The notes: generated by a model not told the origin, from the sequence alone. A stretch of 57,276 nt of DNA from Elusimicrobiaceae bacterium (GCA_017501565.1 JAFVWP010000013.1:1-57276); one strand, 5' to 3'. Numbered from the stretch's first letter, positions 39,801 through 49,150 are shown. Numbers and translations are program-made.

Positions 39801-40913
39801 TTAAGAATAATGTTTAATTATAGAGGGGTCTTGCAATGCGCGGCGTGCGGCATCGCGCAAAGCATCTTTTTCTTCGCTTCCCGGAAATACATAAATAGGG
39901 GCGATCCAATCTACCTGGCGGGCAATTTCCAGCGGAATATATTTGCTAAACATCAAACCGCCTGTTAATGCAATAAAATCCACATCTCCTTCCAATACAA
40001 CGGCTTGCGCACCGATTTCTTTGGATACCTGATATATCATTGCGTCCACGGCTTCTTTGGCTTGTTGCGGTGAGCAGTTAATCAATGAGCCGGGACGTTT
40101 CTTTCCGGTGGATATAAACTCTTCCAAATCTTTCACGTCTGACGTGCCTGTATAGGCCACCAACCCGCCTTTACCGCGCATTTTAAGGTGAATGTCTTTG
40201 CGCGTATATTTGCCGCTGTAACACATATCCGCCAAATACGCACCGGGTACGGAGCCGCTTCTTTGCGGGGTCATGGGGCCGTCCCCTTCGTATCCGTTGC
40301 TGACGTCAATTACTTTGCCGCGTTTGTGTGCCCCGACGGAAATGCCGCCTCCTCCGTGACAGACAATGCAGTTGATTTCTTCGTATTTGCGTTCTGTTTT
40401 TTCGGAGATTAAACGGGCTACGCGTTTTTGGTTTAAGGCGTGAAAAATGGACAAGCGCGGATTTTCCGGCATGCCGCTGTAACGTGCTAAAGGTTGCATT
40501 TCGTCAATCACTACCGGATTGGCGATAAAGCTGGGGCAGTGGGCATATTGGGCGATTTCCCGCGCCAAAATGCCGCCTAAATTACAAGGGTGAATTCCGC
40601 CGTAACGACCGCTTTGCAAATCTTGCACCATTTGATCATTGACGGCATAAACGCCCCCTTCTACGGAGCGGATAAATCCGCCACGACCGATGACAGCGTG
40701 TATTTCTTCCAGCGGGACATTATGGTCTATCAGATAATCTAAAATCAGTTTTCTGCGCAGGGGAATTTGCTCCGTAACGTTTTTGCCTTCATAAGGTTCC
40801 AAATCAGTGATGGAATAACGTACGGTTACTTCAAAAACGGCTTTCTCACCGCGGTAATAACCAATGTCATCAGACGTAGAGCCGGGATTAATTACTAATA
40901 TATTCGGTTGCAT
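39801..40913 (-). CDS. buk: Butyrate kinase (Buk)
   Basis: 370 residues of the ASKHA fold: VINPGSTSDDIGYYRGEK (phosphate 1), VIGRGGFIRSVEGGVYAV, the INCIVCHGGGGISVGAHKRG segment, DVSNGYEGDGPMTPQRSGSVP and FIALTGGLMFSKY (adenosine). It makes ATP and butyrate (or isobutyrate/isovalerate) from the acyl phosphate. First gene of the buk-ptb pair, 13 nt apart, with a GAGGAA site. No butyryl-CoA synthesis genes are in the window, so the acyl group could also come from amino-acid breakdown; the lone lpd nearby may point to branched-chain keto acids, which is speculative. Confidence 0.94.
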   Translation of the reverse strand: MQPNILVINPGSTSDDIGYYRGEKAVFEVTVRYSITDLEPYEGKNVTEQIPLRRKLILDYLIDHNVPLEEIHAVIGRGGFIRSVEGGVYAVNDQMVQDLQSGRYGGIHPCNLGGILAREIAQYAHCPSFIANPVVIDEMQPLARYSGMPENPRLSIFHALNQKRVARLISEKTERKYEEINCIVCHGGGGISVGAHKRGKVIDVSNGYEGDGPMTPQRSGSVPGAYLADMCYSGKYTRKDIHLKMRGKGGLVAYTGTSDVKDLEEFISTGKKRPGSLINCSPQQAKEAVDAMIYQVSKEIGAQAVVLEGDVDFIALTGGLMFSKYIPLEIARQVDWIAPIYVFPGSEEKDALRDAARRALQDPSIIKHYS

Positions 40914-40941
40914 AATTCCTCTGTGTGATGCTTACGGATAT

Positions 40942-40950
40942 ATTTTAACA
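40942..40950 (-). promoter_or_regulatory. Extended -10 of buk-ptb
   Basis: Minus strand TGT-TAAAAT, about 28 nt upstream of the buk start with the ribosome site between. Confidence 0.5.
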
Positions 40951-41004
40951 TTTTACACGCGCAGCGCAAACGCAGAAACGGCTTTTGGGTGCTGACAAAA
41001 ACAC

Positions 41005-41724
41005 TCAGCGCTCTTTGGTTTCTTGCGGTAAGACTTGGGCTAATTGTTTGGCAAATTTTTTAATAAAAAATAATTCGTTTTTGGAAAAATTACTTTTATT
41101 AAGCAAACTGCGCAATAGGTCTTGGCGTTGTTTCTGAGAAAAATCCGCCTTTAAATGTGCCGCTTGCATTAAGCCTTCTAATTCTTGGATCACAAGTTCG
41201 GTTTGTTCAAAAGTAGCTTTGGCGGCGCTGTGTGCCGAAAACGGCAAGGGCCGGCGGGCCAACTCATAGCAAAGTAAAATGACCGCTTGTGCTAAATTAA
41301 CGGACGGCTGTTTGGCCGTGGTAGGGATATGTACCGCGGCGGAGCAAAGCTCTATGTCTTCATTAGAAAGCCCTGTTTTTTCATTGCCGAACACCAAGGC
41401 AGTTTTCCCCGGATTTTGTTTTTCTAACCAGGCGGGTAAGTCCGGCAAAGCAATCATTGTTTGGTGCAGTTGCCTGTTTTTAAGCGAAGTGGTCGCCAGA
41501 CTTGTTTGACAATCTGCCAACGCTTGGGGCAATGCGGAAAATAATTTAGCGTGCGTTAGAATGTCATGCGCGCCTACTGCGCTGACTACTTCTTGCCAAG
41601 TGGGGGGAAAGGGGTCCACTACGCGCAAATCTTGCAGACCGAAATTTGCCATGGCACGAGCCACGGCCCCGATGTTGTTGGGGTCACGCGGTCTGACGAG
41701 AACGATACAGAATTGTTCTTTCAT
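41005..41724 (-). CDS. trmJ: tRNA (cytidine/uridine-2'-O)-methyltransferase TrmJ-like
   Basis: 239-residue SPOUT methyltransferase of the SpoU/TrmJ branch: VLVRPRDPNNIGAVARAMANF at the N-terminus, FGNEKTGLSNEDI and IPTTAKQPSVNLAQAVILL forming the knotted SAM site, plus a C-terminal helical extension typical of TrmJ. TrmJ methylates the ribose at position 32 of tRNAs. The start overlaps the end of lpd as ATGA, so it is translated with it; the functional link is not evident. Confidence 0.9.
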   Translation of the reverse strand: MKEQFCIVLVRPRDPNNIGAVARAMANFGLQDLRVVDPFPPTWQEVVSAVGAHDILTHAKLFSALPQALADCQTSLATTSLKNRQLHQTMIALPDLPAWLEKQNPGKTALVFGNEKTGLSNEDIELCSAAVHIPTTAKQPSVNLAQAVILLCYELARRPLPFSAHSAAKATFEQTELVIQELEGLMQAAHLKADFSQKQRQDLLRSLLNKSNFSKNELFFIKKFAKQLAQVLPQETKER

Positions 41725-43094
41725 TTGGCTAAAGCATCGGCAATAGCTTCGCTGATGGTCGGGTGCGGAAAAATCACTTTTTTAAGTTGTTGCACATTTA
41801 ATCCGCCATGCAAAGCCAGCGTAATGGTGCTAATCATTTCCGAGGCATGGGCCGAAGCTATGGTGGCTCCGAGCAAGAGGCCGTCTTCTTTGCGGCTGAT
41901 AATTTCCACATATCCTTGTGCCGCATCCATGGTTAACGCGCGTCCGTTGGCCAGCATAAAGCATTTGTGAATCTTTATTTCCAAGCCTTGTTCTTGGGCT
42001 TGTTGTTTGCTAAGGCCTACGCTGGCAAGTTCCGGAGAAGTATAAACGGCATTGGGCACCAACTCATTGCGATATGTATCTGCCTGGCCGCAAATATTGT
42101 TGGCCGCCACTTGCCCTTGGCGGGTAGCCGCGTGGGCTAATAAGGAAAGGCCGGTTACATCGCCGGCGGCATAAAGGGTATCGGTAATTTGCAAAGTATG
42201 CGGATTGACATTTTTCAACCCTTTGCGGTCCCAAGACAAGCCGGCATTCTCCGGCATTAATTCGGTTAAATCACAGCTACGGCCGATGGCTGCTAAAACA
42301 CATTCGGCTTTGATTTCGCTGCCGTCGTCTAAAGTTAAAACTTTCTGTTCATTTTTCACTTTGGCATCGCTTGCTTTTTTGCCCAATAAAAGCGTTACCC
42401 CGCGCTTTTGTAAGTCGGTTTGGATTAAGCGGCTTAACCCTTCGTCTAAAGTGGGCAAAAGGCGGTTTTGCATTTCCACAATGCTGACTTTTACCCCCAA
42501 AGAAGACATCAATGTAGCAAATTCGCACCCGATGACCCCACCCCCTACAATGATGAGCGAAGCGGGTAGTTTTTCCAAAGAAAAAATGGTGCTGTTATCG
42601 TGGATATGCTCGCGGATTTTGTCAAAAGGTGCCGGTACAAAAGCCGTACTTCCGCAACAAACTATGGCATAATCAAAGGCAAGCTCTGTGGTGCCGTTTT
42701 GGGTTTGTAAAAGGAGCGTGTTTTTATCTTTAAAGCGGGCTGTAGCCGATATGACATTTACCTTAGCTTGGCGCAACATCGCCGCGATGCCCAAGGAGAG
42801 TTTTTGGGTCAAGGCTTTTTGACGCGCTTGAATTTTCGGCCAAGATAAGTTTTGGAAAATAGATTGGGTTTGTGCGGAAACGTCTTCACGGCACAGGGAG
42901 CCTATTTGTTTTATCACGTCAAAGCGGTGCGCCGCGTCCAATAATGATTTGGAAGGGATACACCCGCTGTTGAGACAGACCCCGCCCAGATGACTTTTTT
43001 CAATTAAGGTTACTTCCGCTCCTAAATTAGCGGCGGTAATGGCGGCGGGATACCCGGCCGGGCCACCACCGATAACGGCTACTTTGATGTTCAT
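41721..43094 (-). CDS. lpd: Dihydrolipoyl dehydrogenase
   Basis: 457-residue pyridine-nucleotide disulfide oxidoreductase: FAD site AVIGGGPAGYPAAITAANLG, redox disulfide GGVCLNSGCIPSK, NAD site LIIVGGGVIGCEFATL, second FAD motif LYAAGDVTG and the C-terminal active-site HPTISEA (His-Pro). It reoxidises dihydrolipoyl groups of E2 or glycine-cleavage H proteins. No E1/E2 or gcv gene is nearby. The start at 43094 has GGGAGAG upstream; an open frame to 43268 overlaps radC and is not coding. Confidence 0.93.
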   Translation of the reverse strand: MNIKVAVIGGGPAGYPAAITAANLGAEVTLIEKSHLGGVCLNSGCIPSKSLLDAAHRFDVIKQIGSLCREDVSAQTQSIFQNLSWPKIQARQKALTQKLSLGIAAMLRQAKVNVISATARFKDKNTLLLQTQNGTTELAFDYAIVCCGSTAFVPAPFDKIREHIHDNSTIFSLEKLPASLIIVGGGVIGCEFATLMSSLGVKVSIVEMQNRLLPTLDEGLSRLIQTDLQKRGVTLLLGKKASDAKVKNEQKVLTLDDGSEIKAECVLAAIGRSCDLTELMPENAGLSWDRKGLKNVNPHTLQITDTLYAAGDVTGLSLLAHAATRQGQVAANNICGQADTYRNELVPNAVYTSPELASVGLSKQQAQEQGLEIKIHKCFMLANGRALTMDAAQGYVEIISRKEDGLLLGATIASAHASEMISTITLALHGGLNVQQLKKVIFPHPTISEAIADALAK

Positions 43095-43132
43095 AATCGC
43101 TTTGCTCTCCCATAAAAAAGAAACTTTATTGT

Positions 43133-43141
43133 ATTCTAGCA
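43133..43141 (-). promoter_or_regulatory. Extended -10 of lpd-trmJ
   Basis: Minus strand TGC-TAGAAT, about 38 nt upstream of the start, divergent from the radC promoter. Confidence 0.55.
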
Positions 43142-43163
43142 TTAAAAAATGCCTGAAAAAACA

Positions 43164-43169
43164 TATAAT
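43164..43169 (+). promoter_or_regulatory. -10 element of radC, 6 nt before ATG (predicted leaderless)
   Basis: TATAAT-TAAATT-ATG; no Shine-Dalgarno. Confidence 0.6.
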
Positions 43170-43175
43170 TAAATT

Positions 43176-43865
43176 ATGACGGAAAAAGAAAAGCCTTCTC
43201 ATTTGGGTCATCGCGAACGCCTGCGGAAAAAATTCGCTTCTGCGGGGTTGGATTCTTTTTTGGATCATGAAACATTGGAGTTGTTGTTGACCTATTGTAT
43301 CGCACGCAAAGACACCAAGCCGCTTGCTTGGGCTTTGCTGAAGCGTTTTGGCAGTTTGTCGGCTGTGTTAGACGCCGATTATGAAGAGCTTTGTGCGGTG
43401 GAAGGCATCGGCACGCAAAGTGCTTTGTTTTTGAAATTAATCCGCAGTACGTTTAAGAAATATTCGTTAGATGGGGTCAAAGAAAAAACAATCATTCGCT
43501 CTCCCAAACAGGTAATAGATTATTGTAAGGCTTCTTTGGCCTGCCATCACGAAGAATGTTTTGAATTGATTTATTTATCGGTTCGTAATACCATTTTGGG
43601 AACGGAAATTGTGGCGAAGGGCACTTTGGACCGCGTCAATGTTTCCGCACGTAAAATTGTAGAGCGCGCTTTGGCGGCCAAAGCCTATGCGGTTATTTTA
43701 GTGCATAACCACCCATCGGGAGATCCGACCCCTTCTGCGGAAGACATTATGTTTACCAAAGAAGTAACGCGGGCGGCATCGCTGTTGGGTATTTCGGTGC
43801 ATGACCATATTATTGTGGGTAAAGGTACCCATTACAGCTTAAAAGCAAACGGGAAAATACAATGA
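43176..43865 (+). CDS. radC: RadC-family JAB-domain protein
   Basis: 229 residues: N-terminal helix-hairpin-helix part (about 1-100, HRERLRKKFASAGLDSFLDH, VEGIGTQSALFLK) and a C-terminal JAB/MPN metalloprotease-like domain with VHNHPSGDPTPSAED, which carries the His-x-His...Asp metal motif. Despite the name, a role in repair is doubtful; in some bacteria RadC acts in natural transformation or recombination. Probably leaderless. Its stop overlaps cyuA. Confidence 0.93.
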   Translation: MTEKEKPSHLGHRERLRKKFASAGLDSFLDHETLELLLTYCIARKDTKPLAWALLKRFGSLSAVLDADYEELCAVEGIGTQSALFLKLIRSTFKKYSLDGVKEKTIIRSPKQVIDYCKASLACHHEECFELIYLSVRNTILGTEIVAKGTLDRVNVSARKIVERALAAKAYAVILVHNHPSGDPTPSAEDIMFTKEVTRAASLLGISVHDHIIVGKGTHYSLKANGKIQ

Positions 43866-45145
43866 ACATATTAAAAGAAGTTTTAAAATATCAGGTTTAT
43901 CCGGCAATGGGTTGCACAGAGCCGGTGTCTGTGGCATTGTGTGCCGCTTATGCGGCGGCGCAATTAGACGGAGCCATAAAAAGCGCTCATTTCCGTTTAG
44001 ACCCGGGTACCTACAAAAACGGCTGTGGGGTCCGCATTCCTAACACAGACGGAGAAAAAGGTAATTTGTTGGCCGCGGCGATGGGCTTATTGATTGCCAA
44101 GCCCGAACTGCAAATGGAAATTCTATCCGGCGCGGATAAAGAGCTGTTGGCAATGGCTAAAAAGTTGGTAGCCGAAAAGAAAGTTTTGCTGGAAGTAGCG
44201 GCTGAAAAACAGGGTTTTTATATTGAAGCTAATTTAGAAAGCACCGACGGACAAACCGCCCAATGTGTCATTGCGGGCAGTCATACGGAAGTGGTACGCC
44301 TGGTAAAAAACGGCCACGTTTTAAAGGATACCTGTCAGCAACAAGAAACAAACGATTGTCACGCTTTTAAGCAATCTCTGAAAAATGCTACTTTAGCAGA
44401 TTTGATTGCTTGGGCCGATCAAGCCGACGGCGCCGATTTGACCTATATAAAAAAAGGCGTTGAGATGAATTTAAAAGCGGCCGAAATGGGGCAAGCTTTG
44501 CAAAAGGTGGGATTTTACATCAAAGAATTGGTGCGTAAAAAACTTTTGCACATGGATTTGATTACTTCTACCAAAATTTTAACGGCTTGTGCGGCAGATG
44601 CCCGTATGGACGGCCAAGCCGTGCCGGTGATGAGTAGCGGAGAGTCGGGCAATCAAGGCGTGGTAACTATTTTGGTCCCTTGGAAAGTGGGCAAGGAAAT
44701 GGAAGTGCCGGAAGAAAAAATTTTGCGCAGTATCGCTTTGTCGCATTTACTAAACGGATATGTCAAAGTTTTTACCGGAGAGTTAGCACCCATTTGCGGG
44801 TGTGCCATTGCGGCCGGAGTAGGTGCAACGGCGGCTATTGTCTATCAACAGCGCGGCGGTAATGTGGCGGCCATGACATTGGCTATTAACAATATTATCA
44901 GTGATATTGGCGGTATGCTTTGCGACGGCGCCAAAAGCGGTTGCGCCCTAAAAGTGGTCAGCTCTGCCGATGCGGCTATCCGCAGTGCGTTTATGGGAAT
45001 TAACGACTACGGCATTACGGAAGTGGAAGGGTTTGTCGGGCGCAGTGCCGAAGAGACTATCCAAAATTTGGGCAGTATTTCCACTATCGGAATGAGAGCG
45101 GTGGACCCGATGATTGTGGGGATTATGCAAGAGAAAATGAAATAG
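43862..45145 (+). CDS. cyuA: L-cysteine desulfidase family protein (YhaM/CdsB/CyuA)
   Basis: 427 residues, serine-dehydratase-alpha-like (UPF0597) family. Cysteines for a [4Fe-4S] cluster are conserved: Cys18 in AMGCTEPVSVAL, the ICGCAIAAG segment and GMLCDGAKSGCALK. It breaks L-cysteine to pyruvate, H2S and ammonia in anaerobes. Translationally coupled to radC by a 4-bp overlap, which seems accidental in function. A palindromic repeat of the AAAG-loop family follows and can act as terminator. Confidence 0.9.
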   Translation: MNILKEVLKYQVYPAMGCTEPVSVALCAAYAAAQLDGAIKSAHFRLDPGTYKNGCGVRIPNTDGEKGNLLAAAMGLLIAKPELQMEILSGADKELLAMAKKLVAEKKVLLEVAAEKQGFYIEANLESTDGQTAQCVIAGSHTEVVRLVKNGHVLKDTCQQQETNDCHAFKQSLKNATLADLIAWADQADGADLTYIKKGVEMNLKAAEMGQALQKVGFYIKELVRKKLLHMDLITSTKILTACAADARMDGQAVPVMSSGESGNQGVVTILVPWKVGKEMEVPEEKILRSIALSHLLNGYVKVFTGELAPICGCAIAAGVGATAAIVYQQRGGNVAAMTLAINNIISDIGGMLCDGAKSGCALKVVSSADAAIRSAFMGINDYGITEVEGFVGRSAEETIQNLGSISTIGMRAVDPMIVGIMQEKMK

Positions 45146-45180
45146 TTTTGAATGAAAGATGTTTTGGTTTGCCTTTCGAG

Positions 45181-45211
45181 CACAGGAGAAAAAGTAAAAT
45201 TTTCTCCTGTG
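45181..45211. repeat. Palindromic repeat, family member C (also a terminator)
   Basis: Perfect 12-bp arms CACAGGAGAAAA/TTTTCTCCTGTG around AGTAAAA, followed by six T's. Same layout as members A, B and D. The flank upstream (TTTTGGTTTGC) is shared with member D. Confidence 0.75.
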
Positions 45212-45299
45212 TTTTTTGCGTGAAAAATTTTAATTATGGCTATTTTTTATAAATATGCTATTATTTGGGGGTAGTTCAAGTAAATATTGGGAGTTTTGT

Positions 45300-45836
45300 A
45301 TGAATAAAATAAATTATAGGACAGGGTTCACTTTGATAGAGTTGTTGGTAGTTGTATTGATTATCGGCATTTTGTCTGCGGTAGCCTTGCCGCAGTATAG
45401 AAAAGCGGTATTCAAATCAAAATTAACACAGGTAGATGTTATTTTTAATACCTATGAGAAGGCTATTGTTTCTAATTTATTGGCCAACGGCGGATTGCCT
45501 ACTTCCGGCACGATTAAATTTACGGGTCAATTCGGGGCTTTTTCTGAGATAGGTATTAAAGGAAAAGGGACATCCGTTACTCGTCATTGTAACAATGATT
45601 TTTTATGGGATGTGTCTTGTACGTCTAGTAATTGTACTATTGAAGTAGTGGATTCTGTTGCTAGTCCGTCAACTTGCGGTTATCAAACTACTACCGCCAA
45701 TATTCTTCGTCGCAGAACAACAGACGGAAAGACTTGGACTCTTACTTATTCTTCCGGTGCTTCTACTCCTACTTATCAAAAAGAAATAGTGTGCCAATGG
45801 GCTACAAGTAAATACGGCAGTGTTTCCGGTTGCTAA
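45300..45836 (+). CDS. Type IV pilin-like protein (pilin 4)
   Basis: 178 residues: leader MNKINYRTG, processing site G/F, the [14 protein letters not shown] helix with Glu5 and LPQY end, then a unique globular part of about 145 residues rich in Ser/Thr with six cysteines (RHCNN, VSCTSSNC, TCGY, IVCQ, SGC at the end). The promoter differs from the other pilin cassettes: there is no 12-T tract, only an AT-rich stretch with TATTAT near 45258. GGGAG lies upstream of the start. Ends in a CCCCCGC terminator like the others. Confidence 0.92.
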   Translation: MNKINYRTGFTLIELLVVVLIIGILSAVALPQYRKAVFKSKLTQVDVIFNTYEKAIVSNLLANGGLPTSGTIKFTGQFGAFSEIGIKGKGTSVTRHCNNDFLWDVSCTSSNCTIEVVDSVASPSTCGYQTTTANILRRRTTDGKTWTLTYSSGASTPTYQKEIVCQWATSKYGSVSGC

Positions 45837-45846
45837 TAAAACAACA

Positions 45847-45876
45847 AAAACCCCCGCTTTTGGCGGGGGTTTTGTT
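45847..45876. terminator. Pilin-type terminator (copy 4)
   Basis: Stem AAAACCCCCGC/GCGGGGGTTTT with a short TTTTG-type loop. Bidirectional between pilin 4 and the converging porter gene. Confidence 0.9.
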
Positions 45877-45890
45877 TGAGTAAAGAAAAC

Positions 45891-47213
45891 TTAGTTTTCT
45901 TGCGGGTTGTGTTTGTATTTAAAAATGAAAGCAAAGGCAATGGCAATGACCAAAGCATAAGCGGCAAATACAAACCAAGAGTTGGCCCAACCGGAAGCAA
46001 TCGCTTGGGATACTTCCGCCGGATACAAGGCCCCTTGGGCCAAAGGTCCGTTCGCTTCAATAAATGCATTGGTGGGAGCATTGACAAAGCGGTCTATCAC
46101 TTTTTGTGCGCCCAACATACCAATCGTGGCACCCACGCCGTTGGTCATCAAAATAAACAACCCTTGCGCGCTGGAGCGGATAGATTCATCGGTTTCTTTT
46201 TCTACGAACAAGGAGCCGGACACATTGAAGAAGTCAAACGCCACCCCATAAACAATCATAGAAAGAACCAGCAAGGTAATACCGCCAAAGCTGACCGGGT
46301 TACCCAAACCGAACAAACCAAAGCGTAATACCCAGGCAAACATACTGATAAGCATTACTTTTTTGATACCGAAGCGTTTTAAGAAGAACGGAATCAATAA
46401 GATACAAAACGTTTCGGATACTTGGGATAAGGAAATCAACGCATTGGCGTTGCTGGCCCCCCAAGAGCCGGCCAAACCTTGCAGGCTGTTGTAGCTGTGG
46501 ATAAACGGATTGGCATAGCCGTTGGTGATTTGTAAGCAGCTGCCGAGCAAGATAGAGAAGATGAAGAAGATAGCCATCTTTTTATCTTTAAACAAAGCAA
46601 ACGCTTTTAAGCCCATCGCTTCGGCCAGGGATTTCTTTTCTCCGGCTTTGGCCACCGGGCATTCGGGTAAAGTAAAGCTATAAACCGCCAACAAAAGCCC
46701 TAACCCGGCAGATAAATACCATTGGGCAAAGGTGTTTTGAAAGCCGGTAAAGTTAGAGACCAACATCGTGCAGATAAAGCCGATGGTACCCCAAATGCGG
46801 ATCGGGGGGAAAGCGGTAACAGGGTCCAAATTCACTTTATGCAAGCTGGTGTAAGCCACCGAGTTGGACACCCCGAGCGTAGGCATATAAAAAGCTACGC
46901 TGAGTAAGTAGCAGGTGTAAATGACTTTGAAGCTCACTTCCGGCAAAGAACCGAAATAAGCCGCCGCCGCCATAAATACCGCCGCCAAGAAGTGGCACAA
47001 GCCCAACATCTTTTGGGCCGGAATCCAGCGGTCGGCTAAAATACCGATTACCGCCGGCATAAAAATAGACACAAAGCCTTGAGAGGCATAGAAAAGACCG
47101 ATATATTGTGCCAGCCCCACGTTTGCCAAAAAGGCACCCATGGAGGTTAAATAAGCTCCCCAAACGGCAAATTGGAGAAAGTTCATGACGATTAGACGAA
47201 GTTTCATGTTCAT
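45891..47213 (-). CDS. MFS nucleoside transporter (NupG/XapB-like)
   Basis: About 440 residues, 12 transmembrane segments, nucleoside:H+ symporter (NHS) family: MNFLQFAVWGAYLTSMGAFL at the N-terminus, ILADRWIPAQKMLG as the first cytoplasmic loop, SVAYTSLHKVNLDPVTAFPP and RIWGTIGFI are typical. It imports nucleosides across the inner membrane; salvage enzymes cdd and the phosphorylase are in the window. Two close ATGs (47213 and 47207) and no evident ribosome site leave the start uncertain. Confidence 0.85.
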   Translation of the reverse strand: MNMKLRLIVMNFLQFAVWGAYLTSMGAFLANVGLAQYIGLFYASQGFVSIFMPAVIGILADRWIPAQKMLGLCHFLAAVFMAAAAYFGSLPEVSFKVIYTCYLLSVAFYMPTLGVSNSVAYTSLHKVNLDPVTAFPPIRIWGTIGFICTMLVSNFTGFQNTFAQWYLSAGLGLLLAVYSFTLPECPVAKAGEKKSLAEAMGLKAFALFKDKKMAIFFIFSILLGSCLQITNGYANPFIHSYNSLQGLAGSWGASNANALISLSQVSETFCILLIPFFLKRFGIKKVMLISMFAWVLRFGLFGLGNPVSFGGITLLVLSMIVYGVAFDFFNVSGSLFVEKETDESIRSSAQGLFILMTNGVGATIGMLGAQKVIDRFVNAPTNAFIEANGPLAQGALYPAEVSQAIASGWANSWFVFAAYALVIAIAFAFIFKYKHNPQEN

Positions 47214-47368
47214 AAGCGTAGTTTTTACAGACAGGATTTGCACTGCCTCCGTAATTTTACAGAATTTAGGTGGGTACAACATACAACAAGCTTACAAACT
47301 CTATTTTACAAAAAATATATAATATGTGTAATACAGATATGCCCCGCACGCGGGCCCAGGAGGAAAGC

Positions 47369-47863
47369 ATGGCTGATTATAGTTTTGACGTAGTAAGCAA
47401 AGTGGATTTAAACGTAATTTCCGAAGCGGTAACCGCCGCCGATAAAGAAATTGCCAACCGCTACGATTTTAAAGGAACCAATTCCAGCATTGAGCTTAAC
47501 CAAAAAGACAATGAACTTAAATTGCATTCCAGCGATGAATACAAAGTGGCCGCATTGCGTGATGTGCTTTTTACGCGCCTTGCCAAACGCGGGGTGGCTC
47601 TTAAAAATTTAACCCAAGGTAAAGTGGAATCTGCCTTGGGCGGTAATGCCAAACAAAGCATTAAAATCCAACAGGGTATCCCGTCGGAAAAAGCCAAAGA
47701 AATTTCCAAATACATCAAAGATGCCAAATTAAAAGTAGCCGCCAGCATTCAAGGCGACCAACTGCGCGTGTCTTCCAAGTCCAAAGATGAATTGCAGGCC
47801 ACTATGGCTAAATTGCGCGAAAAAGATTTTGGCTTGGATTTACAATTTACCAATTACAGATAG
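47369..47863 (+). CDS. yajQ: YajQ-family nucleotide-binding protein
   Basis: 164 residues, two tandem ferredoxin-like halves. SFDVVSKVDLNVISEAV at the start, RYDFKGTNSSIEL, GVALKNLTQGKVESALGG and KDFGLDLQFTNYR at the end are diagnostic. YajQ proteins bind c-di-GMP in Xanthomonas and have been crystallised with nucleotides; their general role is unclear. The start has AGGAGG upstream; the frame opens at 47270 but overlaps the divergent porter's upstream region. Co-transcribed with the TPR gene 9 nt downstream. Confidence 0.95.
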   Translation: MADYSFDVVSKVDLNVISEAVTAADKEIANRYDFKGTNSSIELNQKDNELKLHSSDEYKVAALRDVLFTRLAKRGVALKNLTQGKVESALGGNAKQSIKIQQGIPSEKAKEISKYIKDAKLKVAASIQGDQLRVSSKSKDELQATMAKLREKDFGLDLQFTNYR

Positions 47864-47872
47864 GAGCTTAGC

Positions 47873-49120
47873 ATGAAGAAAACAATGTTTGCCGTTTTGG
47901 CTTGCGCTTTGGCTTTGCCGTTGTGGGCCGCCAATGACGCTACGCTAAACTTTTACCAAAAACAAGCCTTAATGAAAGGGCAAAAAGCCAAACAAGACCG
48001 CGCTTTTGCATCTGCCTTGGCGCGTGATACCGGGTTGTGGATTGCCGCCAACGGAGAAAACCCGGAAGTAAAAACCGCCCTTCTGATGCAAGCGGATTAT
48101 TATTTGCGCGCTCAAGAAGAAGCCAAAGCTTTGGTCGCTTTGTTAAAGGTGCGTTTTTATTTTCCGTCTGCACAGGATTTACCCTTGCTTTCTTCCAATG
48201 TGGAACAAGCCATGGAAGGCTTAAACCGCAGTCAAAAAGCCCAGGCACTTAAATTGTTGGCTACTGATACCACCGCGTTGACCCAAACGCAAAAACAGAC
48301 CGCCTTGTTGGAAGCGTTGGTCAAAGCCAAACTTGAAAAAATTTATGAGCCGGTGTGCGAATTATTTGAAGACTTTTTTGTATCCCATGCAGACTATGCC
48401 GGTAATGATAAGTTGACTTTGTGGTATGGGGATTGGCACCGCCAGAACGAAAACTACAATGCCGCTGTATTGGAGTATAAAAAAGTAAATGAATTGTTTG
48501 ATGCCACCCCTTACAAAGCGGCCAGCTTGCGCATGGCGGCTGATGTATACGGCGGTGATTTGAAAGATTACGATACCGCCATAGCCGTATATAACCAAGT
48601 ATTAAAACAATATCCGGACTCTGCCGAAAAAGGAATCGTTTTTAAACACATGGCTGTCATGGAAGAAAACCGCCGCGATTATGCCGCCGCCTTGGCTTAT
48701 TATGAAAAAGCCATTGCCCAATTAGGTGCCCAACCCGCCGCTTATGAAGCCTGGATGGGTAAAGCCGATGTGCTTATTAAAAACAAAGATTATCAGGCCG
48801 CCTATGATACGCAAATTAAAGCGGCTGAAATGTTTGCTTCTAACGAAGATAACTATGTAAATTCTTTGCTTTCTGCGGCCGAAACAGCCAACCGCCGTTT
48901 GAAAAATGCCGCGTTGCAATCTGCCGCGTTAGATAAAGTTTTGCTGGTTTATCCGCAAACGCAAAGAGCCCCGGAAATTATGTATGACTTGGGCTATGCG
49001 TTGGAAAAACAAGATAAAAACACCCAAGCGACCGCGATGTATAAACGCTTGATTATTAATTATCCGACGGATAAGTATGCCGGACGGGCGCAAAGCCGCT
49101 TAAGCCGTTTGGAAAAATAA
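47873..49120 (+). CDS. Periplasmic TPR-repeat protein
   Basis: 415 residues with a signal peptide (MKKTMFAVLACALALPLWAA). The rest is helical with several TPR units, clearest at LTLWYGDWHRQNENYNAAVL, AIAVYNQVLKQYPDSAEKG, ALAYYEKAIAQL and the last TQATAMYKRLIINYPTDKYA, a BamD/YbgF-like pattern. A scaffold in the periplasm is likely; partner unknown. Not long enough or ordered enough to be called BamD. Second gene after yajQ. Confidence 0.82.
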   Translation: MKKTMFAVLACALALPLWAANDATLNFYQKQALMKGQKAKQDRAFASALARDTGLWIAANGENPEVKTALLMQADYYLRAQEEAKALVALLKVRFYFPSAQDLPLLSSNVEQAMEGLNRSQKAQALKLLATDTTALTQTQKQTALLEALVKAKLEKIYEPVCELFEDFFVSHADYAGNDKLTLWYGDWHRQNENYNAAVLEYKKVNELFDATPYKAASLRMAADVYGGDLKDYDTAIAVYNQVLKQYPDSAEKGIVFKHMAVMEENRRDYAAALAYYEKAIAQLGAQPAAYEAWMGKADVLIKNKDYQAAYDTQIKAAEMFASNEDNYVNSLLSAAETANRRLKNAALQSAALDKVLLVYPQTQRAPEIMYDLGYALEKQDKNTQATAMYKRLIINYPTDKYAGRAQSRLSRLEK

Positions 49121-49150
49121 GAAAACTTTTTGGTTTGCTTTTCTTTTATG

